Shown here one piece after another: positions 43,565 through 53,943 of a stretch of 64,000 nucleotides of DNA; the stretch's first letter is position 1; each line of letters starts with the position of its first letter. The position numbers and the translations under genes were made by a program. Source of the DNA: Ophiocordyceps camponoti-saundersi (nom. inval.) (lineage: Eukaryota > Ascomycota > Sordariomycetes > Hypocreales > Ophiocordycipitaceae); assembly GCA_003339415.1 (NCBI GenBank), contig PDHQ01000066.1:95953-159952 (forward strand), written 5' to 3'. A model generated the notes under the pieces. That model made no database searches and was not told the DNA's origin. It worked only from the letters and a program-made list of their open reading frames with translations.

Positions 43565-45785
43565 ATGGCTGCACATGACGACGCTTCGTTAGTGGCCTTC
43601 TCTCCCCTACATACATCTTCCCAACGTCGAGGCTAACGGTGTCATCGTGACGGCTGACAGGCCCTATCCCACCAACGCCATCGTCTCGAAGAAGGCGCGC
43701 AAGCACTATCGCGTTCCCGTCCGCTCTCAGTATGCACAACCCTACCTTCATATCCACATACACACATGACCCCCACCCTGCCCTGCCCTGCCCTGCTCTC
43801 TCTCACGCACTGACTTCTCGATTACCTATCTAGGCACTGGCAGCTGCGCTCCCTCATCAGCACCCAGAAGCGACACCTCGTCTACTTCCCCGGAGGCAAC
43901 GGCAGCAATCACGTCCAGCGCCTCGATACCCTCACCCACGAGTGCGAAACCATCAAGCTCCTCACCTTCGCCCCCCGCTGCCTCGTCGTACGCAACGGCT
44001 GGCTCTGCTGTGGCAGCGAGACGGGCGAATTTGTCGCCATCCGCCTCGACGACGATGCCGTCGAGCCCTCCTCGCGTCTCGATCTAGACGCTGACCTCAG
44101 ACGCCACTTCGGCCTCGATGGCTTGCACGACGACTCTCTCCTGTCGCTCCTCGCAGCTCGTCAGTCTAACAAAAGTCTCATAGCAAAGGGTGTCAAGCTA
44201 GCCAAGGATCGTGTCAACTGCGTCACCATCTGGTCGCCTCCTACCCTCTTCTCAGCCGCTCCTGACGCCTACGCCGAGCCCGTCGCCGTCCTGGCCAATA
44301 ATGATCGGACCGTCGTCATTGTCAGCTTGCGCGACTTTGAGCGAGGCGAAAAGACGGACGCCCTCGAAATCGTCACTTACCCCGACTTCGTCAATCGCGC
44401 CATCATCTCTCCCGACGGTCGGCTCTTGATTGCCATCCTCGACGACCCTTACCTCTATGTGCACGAGCGTGTTCAGCAGAATGCCGAGTCGTCGACGACG
44501 ACGTCCAGTACCGATGCGGGTGTTGCCTTACAGTGGGAGTTGCGACAGAAATTTCTGCTCAAGAGTCAACGCAAGGATGACAGGTCGGACAGTCGTGGTA
44601 GCTTCGCTGCTTGCTTTTCCTCGTCTGGAGCCTACCTGGCCGTTGGCACCCAGCACGGCACCGTCTCCATCTTCGATACGACGCTTCTCGCCCTTACGGA
44701 TGGGGAGCCCCTCATCACCACCTTCACATCCTCTCGCCCGGAGAGTGGGCCCGGAGCCGTTCGGGACATGGCCTTTTGTCCGGGCCCCTTTGATATTCTC
44801 GCCTGGACTGAGGATCGAGGACACATCGGGTTTGCCGACATGAGGAGCAACTTTGTCATGCGCCAAATCATTGATATCAATGCCGAGGCCGAATTCGAAC
44901 ACATCGACATCCTGGACCGCAACACGATCGATCCTCGACTTCTCAGCAGCAACAGCGAATGGCGAAACGGCAGGTCGGCGTCGTCGCGGCGGCGGAACGG
45001 AGAGGGACTTGATACGCTGAACCAGCCTTTGACGACCGACGAGACGCTGGTGCTGGAGGCGATCCGGAGCGATCGCAGACGGCGGGAGCGTCTTTCGCAG
45101 AGAGGTGTCGAAGAAGGATCCAGGCGGCCAGACTTGTGGAACTACCGACCGACGGCCAACGATGGAGACTCGTCTCAGCGTCCTCGAGAGCGTAGCACCA
45201 GTGCCGGTCGCACTCTGGGGCATCTCGAGAGCGCCTACCGGGAAGCACGAGCAAGCGGAACTGCCCAGCACCCGGAATGGGTGCGCGCCGCCCGGCAGGT
45301 GGCTCGAGAGGCGGGCGGGCAGCAGCGACAGTCGGCACGGCGACCGGAGCAGCGGCTGATGGAGCGCATCGGCGAGACGTTTGCGGCCATCAGAGATCAG
45401 CGCGAGCGGACCGACTCGACCTATCTCAACGTCTTCGATATCCTGCAGGGCAGGGAGCGATCTCCCACCGATCAAGACGACTCGTCGCTGCTAGTGCCTC
45501 TGGTCAACCAGGCTATGTACCGTTGGGAGGAGAGCGCGATGAGGGGCACGCTGGTCTCTGATCACGGCGTCTTCGAGGTGCCGCCTTCGCCTGACAATAC
45601 GGCGGGACTGGCTTGGACGGCAGATGGACGCACCCTGTGAGTCTGAAGAATGATGACTTGATTTGTGGCTCGCTCTAGAATGATAACGGTTCCCTTCCAG
45701 ATACGTCGGGGCTCAGAACGGTATATACGAGCTGCATGTCAACGTGCAGAGCAGGAAATTTTGCCCAAGCATCACGATGCGCTGA
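43565..45785 (+). CDS. WD-repeat-like protein, probably DUF2415 family
   Basis: The biochemical role is not known to me. Four exons (43565-43587, 43661-43729, 43834-45636, 45701-45785) give 659 residues. The protein begins MAAHDDASPYPTNAIVSKKA, then HYRVPVRSQHWQLRSL. Beta-propeller-like blades follow: FAPRCLVVRNGWLCCGSETG, EPVAVLANNDRTVVIVSL, VNRAIISPDGRLLIAILDDP, ACFSSSGAYLAVGTQHGT and AFCPGPFDILAWTEDRGHIG with FADMRSNF. The last block resembles the short conserved DUF2415 motif of fungal WD40 proteins (recognition from memory, moderate certainty). An Arg/Ser-rich disordered segment at about 300-470 separates the final blade (GLAWTADGRTLYVGAQNGIY), which is completed only by the last, 85-bp exon. 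Exon 1 is a 23-nt mini-exon. The gene is divergent from ssc1 and convergent with the FAD enzyme gene. Confidence 0.85.
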
Positions 45786-46111
45786 GTGTGCAGCCGAGCC
45801 GAACGAAATTGCCGGCGACCGGAACATGGTGGTCTCCTCTCTGGCTCGGGATCGCGTGGCCTGTTATGTGCAGAGGTTTGAGGGTTTGTTTAGTCTCCCG
45901 ATTTTTCTTCTTGGGTGTCATGGATACCTGATGTCTTGTGTGCGCGCGTGACGTGTGTTTTGGGGCTGGGAGACACGGTCGATGGTTACTGGTGGCGGGT
46001 TTTATGATTATCACGGCTCGCGTCTGTACGATACTTTGGACTCCATGAGACCTGAGGAAGCGCGAAGAAGAAGAAGAAAAAGTTTGACTGATGAGTATCC
46101 GTGCAGAGGCG
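45786..46111. other. Convergent 3' region
   Basis: These 326 bp lie between converging stop codons. GA-rich DNA occurs near 46060-46082. Nothing coding or structured was recognised. Confidence 0.7.
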
Positions 46112-47506
46112 TCAATGGGCTGCGGTGACGGTTCCGTACAAGATGTCTTCGACCATCTCGGCGATGGCAAGACAGCTGGTAAGGCCGGGGCTCTCAATAG
46201 CCAACAAATCAACCCAGCCGTCGTAGCGGTCGTCTTTGCGGATGACAAAGTCCTGAAAGTTGGAACCGCCGGCAACGGTAGCAGTGCCGCCACGTCTCAG
46301 CTTGGGGCGGATACCGGCGTAGTCCGGCACGAGGCGGGAAGGGTCCAGGGCAGGGAGGTAGCGGCGAACGTCACGGGCAACAGACGACAGACGATCGGGG
46401 CTGACGGCCAGATCATGAGGGGAGTCGACCCATTCGACATCCGGGCCGAAGCGCATCTGGCCGGCGAGGTCGATGGTGAGATGGGTGCCCAGACCTGCGG
46501 AAGCGGGACTCGGAGCCGGATAGATGAGTCGACTTAGTCGAGGCTTGGAAGCAGCGTAGGAAAAGTATGAGCCCTTTGCAAAGTAGATCGGGTTCAGACG
46601 CTCGTCGGGGGGAACGATGAGGTTGTGTACGTTTACGGCTTCGAGACCGGCTGCGTTGATGAGAGTTTCCGTCGTGATGGTCGTCACGGAGGGGGATGAT
46701 GACGATTCATCACGGACTCGAAGACGCCATCCATCCGAAGCGCGCAAACCAATCGGTTCGACGCCGATGACGCTGGACATGAGAGCGACGGTCCCACCTC
46801 GATCCTCGAAAAGGGCTCTCAGACAAGTCATGAGACCATGCGAGTCGACGATACCCGTATCCCGACTTTCGAGCGCACCAGCCGGGGCGTATACGCCCTC
46901 TCCTCTACTCCGAATCTCATCCTGAGAAAGCCATCGAAGAGAAGTCAAGCCTAGCCCACGCGTAGCGAGAGAATAAATATCTTCCAAAGCCTCCCTCTGC
47001 GAAAGGTCCAAAGCGACGATCCATTTACCCACCCGTCGATGAGGGACACGATATCGATTGCAAAAGTCGTAGACGAGACGCTGGCCACGAACGCAGAGCT
47101 TCGCTTTCAGGCTTTCGGCGCCGTAGTATAGTCCGGCGTGGAGGACTTCGCTGTTGCGAGAGCTGGTTTCCGAACCCAAGGAGCCGTGTCGTTCGATGAG
47201 GAGGGTCGTGTTGGGTGATGATGATGATGTTGAGTTTGATCGGAGGGAGAGCTGTCGCGCTACGGCGAGGCCGACGACACCCCCTCCAACCACCTTGGCT
47301 TGACCAGTTTCAGTGTCCGTTCCATTCTGTCTTTAAAAGGACACCGAACGAAGAGAGAGAGAGAGAGAGGAGCTCACGACGTGGGTAAAGTCGGCACGGA
47401 CTGCCGCCGTCGAACTCAGCGGCTGGCGCGATGTTCGTAGAATGACGGCTGACAGGAAAGAGCGGAGAGGTGCTGCTGCTGCTACTGGTCTTTTCGTCGG
47501 AATCAT
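46112..47506 (-). CDS. FAD-dependent oxidoreductase, L-2-hydroxyglutarate dehydrogenase-like
   Basis: Enzymes of this family oxidise L-2-hydroxyglutarate to 2-oxoglutarate in mitochondria, a metabolite-repair step. Two exons (47506-47378, 47293-46112; phase 0) give 436 residues, slightly shorter than the animal enzyme. Residues 1-36, starting MIPTKRPVAAAAPLRSF, are Arg/Ala/Ser-rich without acids, consistent with a mitochondrial presequence. The splice joins FTHV to VVGGGVVGLAVARQL, restoring the FAD-binding GxGxxG fold at 44-54. Family blocks follow: ETSSRNSEVLHAGLYY, GKWIVALDL, TGIVDSHGLM, LINAAGLEA, and near the C-terminus DYAGIRPKL with FVIRKDDRYDGWVDLLAIES and SPGLTSCLAIAEMV. These match the L2HGDH/LhgO group better than D-amino-acid oxidases. 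The first ATG with a convincing leader is at 47506; longer in-frame starts add a Cys-rich, TACA-repeat-encoded segment and are unlikely. Confidence 0.9.
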
Positions 47507-47943
47507 GACTGGTGCGTTGGCAGTTCGAGGAAAGGGGGTTGATGGTGAAGTGGAAGAGGCCGATCTCGGATCAAAAGAGATGCATGCACGCACGAAGCAT
47601 ATCGGGAGAGATGTACGTTGTACGAGTAGGTGTGGGGGACGATACTCTATTAACACATACATGCACTTACATATACATACGTCCCACATGCATGCAGACC
47701 GACATGGCGTCGCGAGTTTTTCCATAGTGACGTTCGCTGGTGGGCAGATGGCCACTACATATAGCTAAGAGAAGCAAATAGTCACCTGCAGACGAGACTA
47801 CTACTAGACGTCTGACTCTTCATCTGTTGAATGCCGCAGGAGGCTGAGCTAGAATAACACTGAGAAGAAAAAGAAGAAGAAGAATAAGGGAAAACCGGTC
47901 GTCTTTGAGAAAACCTCCCCTCCCCTTGATGATATGAATACTG
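47507..47943. other. Intergenic region between the FAD enzyme and the coiled-coil gene
   Basis: These 437 bp contain the promoter of the minus-strand FAD enzyme and the 3' end of the next minus-strand gene. TACA-type repeats occur near 47651-47690. No gene is supported. Confidence 0.65.
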
Positions 47944-48979
47944 CTACGACTGCTTGTCCAGCTCATCGGTCGTCGTGGACGAGCGAGTGAGCTGAGAAGG
48001 TATAGCCGGCTCCGTCGGGGCAACCGACAAATCAGTCAACTGCTTCTCTACAGTTGGCCAACAAGCGTCAGCTCAAAGGCATGATGTGCAGCGTCCCAGA
48101 AGACGTACCCAGGTCGCGGATGCGGTGTCGCAGCATCTGGTTCTCGCGCACAAGCATCTGCGTCTCGGCCTGGTAAAAAGCGCTCTCGTCACGGCCGCCC
48201 AGGACCCAATCGCCGCTGTCGGCACTGATAGAAGCGGCGCGCAGCCTAGGCGACGCGCCGCGACTCGGGGTCCTGGATCGGCGGTTGTGGACGTCTGCGC
48301 GGCCAAGGTTATCCAACGGCGAACGCGGGTGGGTGCCGACGGAGCCGGTGGAAGGTAGCGGGGCATGCCTGTCGGCGGCATCGTCGTCCGATGGTTGAGC
48401 CGGGCGTCCGGCCTGAAGACGCTGTAGCTCGAACTGCTGCTGGCGAATCATGTGCAAGAGCCGGTTCTTTTGTGGGGGGAAAAGGGAGGTGGGGGGGGGA
48501 AAGATGGGAGGGACATGATCTGGTCAGGCACGACAACGACGACAAGGGGGGAGAAGGAAAAGGAAAACAGCACGGGGAACGACGCACCACGTGCGCTTCC
48601 TGCTCGGCCTCGAGCTCTTGATGAAGTTCGCCCAGGCTCGGAGCCCGGTGATGATTCGGGTGAGGCTGATGAGGGTCGTGCATCATCTCGCCCGGGGCGG
48701 GGACGGCGGGGTCGTTGAGGTGCAGGTTCATGAGCACGGTGGATCGGCGACGGCCCGTCTGGGGCGATGAGGGGGTCGCATTGCGAGCCAGCGAGCTGCT
48801 AGACGATTCTGCTGGCGGCTCGGGGCGGTCAGCTAGTTTTTTTCTTATTTGCCGATGACCGTACGGCGGGAGGGCTCGCGCTGGAGGCCGGCGTTCATGG
48901 TGGCGGCGGCCTGCAGCGAGATGGAGGCGGATCGAGGAGAGCCGACGGGGGACTCGGGACGGCCGTTGTTGGCGGCCAT
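47944..48979 (-). CDS. Conserved-looking fungal coiled-coil protein of unknown function
   Basis: I do not recognise a named family. Four exons (48979-48865, 48808-48588, 48466-48109, 48047-47944) join in frame to 265 residues. The N-terminus MAANNGRPESPVGSPRSASI is Ser/Pro-rich and disordered. RRRSTVLMNLHLNDPAVPAP and PSLGELHQELEAEQEAHV follow, then, after a splice, NRLLHMIRQQQFELQRLQ and, near residue 215, QMLVRENQMLRHRIRDLEKQ. Both are amphipathic heptad stretches typical of dimerising coiled coils. The exon 2 acceptor is a tandem CAGCAG, so two isoforms differing by one residue are possible. The stop codon is reached only after the last splice, whose product TDLSVAPTEPAIPSQL continues smoothly. 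Exon boundaries rest on reading-frame continuity and splice consensus, not on a known homologue, so the middle is less certain. Confidence 0.78.
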
Positions 48980-50848
48980 GACGATGATGAGGCTGAGTCT
49001 AGAGAGAGAAGAGGAGCCCCAGAAGGGGTAGGGGAAGGAAATGAGGGGGATGACGTCTCGGTCGCTATCTTCCTCGTTGTCGTCGTCGTCGTTGTCGTCG
49101 TCGTCAAGGCGGAGCAAGAAGAAAGAGGCTTGAGTCAAAGAGAGGAGATTGCGTTAAGCTTGGGATCAAACACTAAACTCATTCAGGTAGAAAGGGAGTT
49201 GTGTGTATTACCTAACAGCCAACCTCCGTCCGAGCTAGGTACGGATAGGTAGGTAGGTACGGAAATACCTGGCTGGGTACGAAGTGGGTCGGGTCCCCTA
49301 AAAAGCGCCCGCGGCTGGCGCGGGGGATCTAACGTACAGTGTTAATGCCGCCCACTCACGCACTGCCGGCACTCGCAATATGCGCCGTCGACCAGCTTCC
49401 CCTGTTGACAGGCAGCATTGACTAGCTGCAGTCTATTGTTCCTGAATCCTGCCTTTGCATGGGGGTTTATCTTTGGGTCCTTGTTTTTGTTTACATGCGT
49501 CTGGATATACATAGGTAGACACATATATCTCCGTGCTATATCTGTACATACCTACATATATGTATGCTGATGCGGACAGGCAGGAGATCTATGTATGTAT
49601 CCGTAAGTATACGGAATATGCTCTGTGTGTGAGTGTGTGTGTACGTATGTAAAGGCCAAAGTGTCGTCCCAAAACACGGATCTCAGCAGTGAGGACGTGT
49701 GCAAACTGTATATACGATGTGCCAAAGTGCGGTAGACCGGTCAAGGTAAGTTAGTTAGTACTTCTTCTAGTAGACGTTACGACAAAGCCATGATAAGTCG
49801 TACGTAACAATCACCTAGGTAAGTAGTTGGCGGCCGTCCCGGGAAGAGAAGCGCCAACAGCAGCAGCAGCAACAACAACAACAATAATAACACTAAATCC
49901 AGTAACCGTTCATTAGCCATACGGGATCGGTTGGGGGAGCTCGTGGCAACGACGTACATACATACATACGCCTTGCATACAACATGCAGACGGATATGTG
50001 TGTTAAAGTAGATTGAGAAGCCCATATGTACGGATATTGATGTGCACACATACACACATGCGACGAAGCACCAGCAGGGTTCAGGGATAAGGGCGTGGGC
50101 AGAAACATCTCCCGTCCCTCCTAAACCTCCTTGACCAGAACCTACCTCTTACAGTATGTATCCGTACTAGGAGTTGGCTGTGCGAGATGGTGCGAGAACC
50201 CATCCACTTCGTATTCATACTTGCCGAGAAATGTATGTCTGTATGTTTGTACCTGCATAGGTAGGTCATATCCGTCAGTACGGAGTGTATGCATGTAGGA
50301 AGATGTCCATCCATCCTTACCTTAGCAGGTACTTATCCGTATAGGAAGACGGCCAAAGCCTATACATGCATACAGCACTTATACAGGAGGGAACAAAAAA
50401 AGAGTCCTGTTGCCTTGCCTCCTACTCTGTCCAAGCCTTTACATGCTACCGCTACCTACCTCTATAAACATATATACTCATGCGGACGTAATAATGAGTT
50501 GCAACAGAAGAAGAAAAAATAACCCTCTTCGCTTTCCTCAGAGTGGTGTGCGGATCCTGATGGAGAGGGAGCACGCACAGTGCAGATCCTCTGCAGGTCT
50601 TCTTTCTCGCTTCCAACGTACCGCTCCCACGGCTTCTAGCCACGTTACCGCCCTCCCTGTACCTGGGCGGTACAGAGATACTAACCTTGTCTCTTGCTAG
50701 CTGCGTCATGGCCTCACTCTTTTTTTTTCCGACTAACTAAAAAAAGCAAGAGAGGGAAAAGTTACACCAGCCAGAGGTACCTTCTCCCTGCCCTTCCACC
50801 ACAACCAGTCCACCACCACCACCACCTCCTCCTCCTCCTCCTCCCCTC

Positions 50849-50938
<90 letters not shown>

Positions 50939-51337
50939 CCCCCCCCCCCCCCCCCGGTCTCCTCATCAACACCGATTATATGATCAGGACTCTCTCATTC
51001 GGTTTCTTTGTTTCTCTATCCATCCTTCTTCTTCATACCTTCCTCTCCTTCTTCTACATTCCCTTCCTTCTTTCCTCCCCTTCCCTCTTCCCCTCCTCCT
51101 CCTTCTCCTCCTCTTCCGGCCGCTCAACTACCGACTTACTACTCCAACAGCTTCGACCTCGTGTCTCCTCTCCCTTTGTCCATCCAAAAATAACATAAAA
51201 ACCCACCCGGCTCCTCCGCTCCTCTCATTCCTCTTCGCAACGGCTCTGTCTTAGTCGAGAGCCCCGTCACGGAACGCTGTCCTGTTGCTCATGGCCCGCC
51301 GGGGGCTCTCACAATAAGCCGATCCCTCTGACACATC
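48980..51337. other. Repeat-rich intergenic block
   Basis: These 2.36 kb have no supported gene. The left part contains (GTC/GTT)n triplets at about 49076-49108. Between 49.2 and 50.4 kb there are five TACGGATA copies, (TACA)n tracts and an AAC/AGC triplet run near 49858-49888. An 86-nt poly(C) tract begins at 50850. The last 400 bp are CT-rich and probably form the promoter and leader of the PH-domain gene. Confidence 0.65.
50850..50955 (+). repeat. Poly(C) tract, 86 + 19 nt
   Basis: An uninterrupted C run at 50850-50935, a single T at 50936, then C again at 50937-50955. It follows (CCA)n and (CCT)n triplets. It lies about 380 bp before the start codon of the PH-domain gene and on its coding strand, as the 73-nt C tract does before gdi1. 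Confidence 0.92.
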
Positions 51338-53425
51338 ATGGCCCATGCCTCGGCCGACCATCGACCACACTCGGACCAACCGCCTTCGTCCAAGCTCAGT
51401 CGTCGCGAGTCGAGGCTCGGCATCAAGAACATTTTCGCCCGCTCAAAGCCCGTCAAGGAGGAGCACGAAGCATCCAGATCGTCCGGCATCCGAGCCTCCC
51501 TTGCCGACCTGGGACAATGGCCCCATGGCCATCACTCTGACGCTGCCTTGTCCTCGAGCCCGCCCTGGGACAATCCGCACCCCGAACCCATCATGGACCG
51601 CGACAACCAGACGGCACGCAAGACAGTAGTCAAGTCTCCTAAGCGGCCCGTCGTCAACTGTACCACCATACCCCTGTGCAAGGCATTCCCCCAAGCCGTT
51701 CGTCACGTCGCGCTACCGGCCGCCACCATCTCAGCCGATGCTATTTTACGGCTTAACGAAAGGAGGCATCCCACCAGCCTCGTCGACGAGGCCGTCCAAT
51801 CCTTGAGCCGGGATAGACGGAAACACCGTCGCAACATTTCGGCCTCGGCGGAGAAGCTGGAATGGACCACCAAGATCTTCGTTCTCGTCGCTTCAGGTCA
51901 CTTGTTGCAGTATGCCGGCGATGGCCACTTCGATCGCCCGCCGGAGAAGACGCTGCGCCTAGGCCCCAGCTCCGTCGCCTTTGCCACCGACGCCATCCCG
52001 GGACGCCATTGGGTCGTTCAAGTCTCATCCTCCACCGCCGACGCATCGCCCCCGGCCGAAACCCGTTCCATCTCCATCCTGTCCAAGCTGCCCTTTCGCA
52101 TTGACAGGCGCAGCACTTCCAACCTCCTCATGGTGTTCGAGAGCGCCGATGTCATGGAAGCCTGGATTTCCGCCCTGCGCACCGAGATCGAGAAGCTGGG
52201 TGGCAAGAAGAACTTGTCGGAGACGGGGAGGCCCAGGACTACCGAGAGCATCCACCCTCCTGCCCAGCAATGGCACGGCCGGCCCAACCTGGCTGCCGAC
52301 GACGCCTCTCGCCTTCACCGGCCCAATCGGAGGCGGACACGCGAGGTGCGGAGCAGCGAAGGCTTGACGACCAGCCCCGTCGCCACCGTCGACGACGACT
52401 CGGCCTCCAACAGCGGTCTCTCTCAGGACGAGCATCATCTCGAAAGCCTACGCGAACATTCACAGCGATACTCGGTCGTCTCCTCCGGCCAGCGCACCGT
52501 GCTCACCTCGGTCGGACCCTCTCCCGAGGCATCGCCAACTCGTGAGCAGGTCGACGATCCGTCAGGCCACCACGCCGAGGTGGTGGTGAGGCCGCGGCCC
52601 AATGGTTGCGACATTGCCGTTCGTCGTCAGTCGTCGATGCAGATAGTCGGCACCTTCATCGATGCCGACCGAACCGGGAGCCAGTCTCCGTCCATATACC
52701 GGGGCGACGGGGTTGCGTCTCCGAGCGGACTCTATCCTACGCCCAATTTCAGCGTACCTCAGTCCTCGAACCGGCGCTACTCGCACGCGAGGATTCCGGT
52801 GGCCGACATTGACGTCTCGCTGCCCATCGACCGGGCCGGGGAGCCATCGCCTGGCCTGACGAGGAGCAAGCTCCCACCTCTGGCGGCGCGGACGACGCAT
52901 ACTCTCTCCGTCGTCATGGACCAGCCGCCGCCGCCATTGCTCGAGCCGCTGCCGTCGCCGCAGCGGCCCACCACGGGTCACGGCGGCACGCGGTCGCCGG
53001 CGAAGCGCTCCAGCCGGCATCGGCCGCGCTCTACGTCTCGTAGACGGGAGGCGTCGCCCACCAGATGGTCGCCCGACGGGTCGCTTCCCGGAGAGCGCGA
53101 CGATGATGACGCAGCGGCTCCGTCGCCGTCGCTGACGCCGGATTACAAACTGAAGCGCCGTAGCAGAGATGCAAGGAGCATGCCGTCGAGCGCGACGTCA
53201 GATCAGGTCATGGTTGAGGAGCCGCCGAGCCGGCCCCGACGTCTGACGGCGTCTCCAGCCCGGATTCAGGCACACTCCAGCAGCCCGCACCTCAAGGTTC
53301 AGATGTCTGAACAGGCTCTCTTCAACCGCCGCAGCATGCCTCAGCTGTTCGCGGGACCACCGCCAGCGCCTCCGCCGACAAAGGCGTTGCCGCCAATCCC
53401 GCAAAATCTCCGAGTGGGAATCTAG
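51338..53425 (+). CDS. PH-domain-like fungal protein
   Basis: Likely a cytoplasmic or cortical adaptor, with no enzymatic motif. A single exon encodes 695 residues. The N-terminus is basic and Ser-rich (SKLSRRESRLGIKNIFARSK). Residues 110-150 form a short ordered block (CTTIPLCKAFPQAVRHVALP). A pleckstrin-homology-like domain spans roughly 175-290: WTTKIFVLVASGHLLQYAGD, LRLGPSSVAFATDAIPGRHW and a terminal helix VFESADVMEAWISALRTEIE, whose Trp is the hallmark of the PH C-terminal helix. The remaining 400 residues are disordered, rich in Ser, Pro and Arg, with proline motifs near the end (PPPAPPPTKALPPIP) that could bind SH3 domains. PH assignment is by pattern, not alignment. The leader contains the long poly(C) tract. 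The downstream gene lies on the same strand 518 bp away. Confidence 0.85.
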   Translation: MAHASADHRPHSDQPPSSKLSRRESRLGIKNIFARSKPVKEEHEASRSSGIRASLADLGQWPHGHHSDAALSSSPPWDNPHPEPIMDRDNQTARKTVVKSPKRPVVNCTTIPLCKAFPQAVRHVALPAATISADAILRLNERRHPTSLVDEAVQSLSRDRRKHRRNISASAEKLEWTTKIFVLVASGHLLQYAGDGHFDRPPEKTLRLGPSSVAFATDAIPGRHWVVQVSSSTADASPPAETRSISILSKLPFRIDRRSTSNLLMVFESADVMEAWISALRTEIEKLGGKKNLSETGRPRTTESIHPPAQQWHGRPNLAADDASRLHRPNRRRTREVRSSEGLTTSPVATVDDDSASNSGLSQDEHHLESLREHSQRYSVVSSGQRTVLTSVGPSPEASPTREQVDDPSGHHAEVVVRPRPNGCDIAVRRQSSMQIVGTFIDADRTGSQSPSIYRGDGVASPSGLYPTPNFSVPQSSNRRYSHARIPVADIDVSLPIDRAGEPSPGLTRSKLPPLAARTTHTLSVVMDQPPPPLLEPLPSPQRPTTGHGGTRSPAKRSSRHRPRSTSRRREASPTRWSPDGSLPGERDDDDAAAPSPSLTPDYKLKRRSRDARSMPSSATSDQVMVEEPPSRPRRLTASPARIQAHSSSPHLKVQMSEQALFNRRSMPQLFAGPPPAPPPTKALPPIPQNLRVGI

Positions 53426-53943
53426 GCCGCGGGAAAAGTAGAAAAGAGGACGGAGAAGAAAGAAACATCATAGCATGCGTGTATGTATATATATGTAAGA
53501 GATGGGACGGGCCACACAGCCGGTATGTTTCGAGCATCGGTCGATGAAGGTCGCTTCTTTGGATCGTACGATACCCCGAGTCGAAGCGCTAGACTATTCG
53601 AGTCGACGAAGGGGGAAAAGAGGAAGAGGAGGAGGTTAGGGACAATAGAACAAGATGACGTCGACGCCGACCAAGTACAGGTTCCTTGACGCAGTTCCTA
53701 GGAGACCATTCCATGGAGTAGTTGCGGCGACGGCGCCGGCTGGAATGACACCTGCCCGAAGAGGAGGGGGCGGCATTTTCCACTTATAAGAGAGGAGGCG
53801 GAGGAGGAGGAGGAGGAGGGGAAAGAAGGGAACAGATGGATGGGCCATTGTCTCTTGTAAGTTACCATCCAATCTACCCATCTGGCATTTCATCCCCCCA
53901 ATCATCCCTCCTGCTTCAGCCTCACTCCGGAGATCGCGGTGAA
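53426..53943. other. Intergenic region before the dehydrogenase gene
   Basis: These 518 bp contain the 3' UTR of the PH-domain gene and the promoter of the next gene. GAGGAGGAGG triplets occur near 53792-53820. An in-frame ATG at 53836 lies upstream of the chosen start of the dehydrogenase gene but would put 36 residues before the signal peptide. Confidence 0.6.

Noticed and set aside
47507..47755. Longer N-terminus of the FAD enzyme
   Set aside because: In-frame upstream sequence is Cys/Tyr-rich and derives from TACA-type repeat DNA; the Arg/Ala presequence starting at 47506 is the better start.
50694..51254. 186-codon frame rich in Pro, Ser and Leu
   Set aside because: It is largely the translation of the poly(C) and CT-rich tract before the PH-domain gene; no real protein signal.
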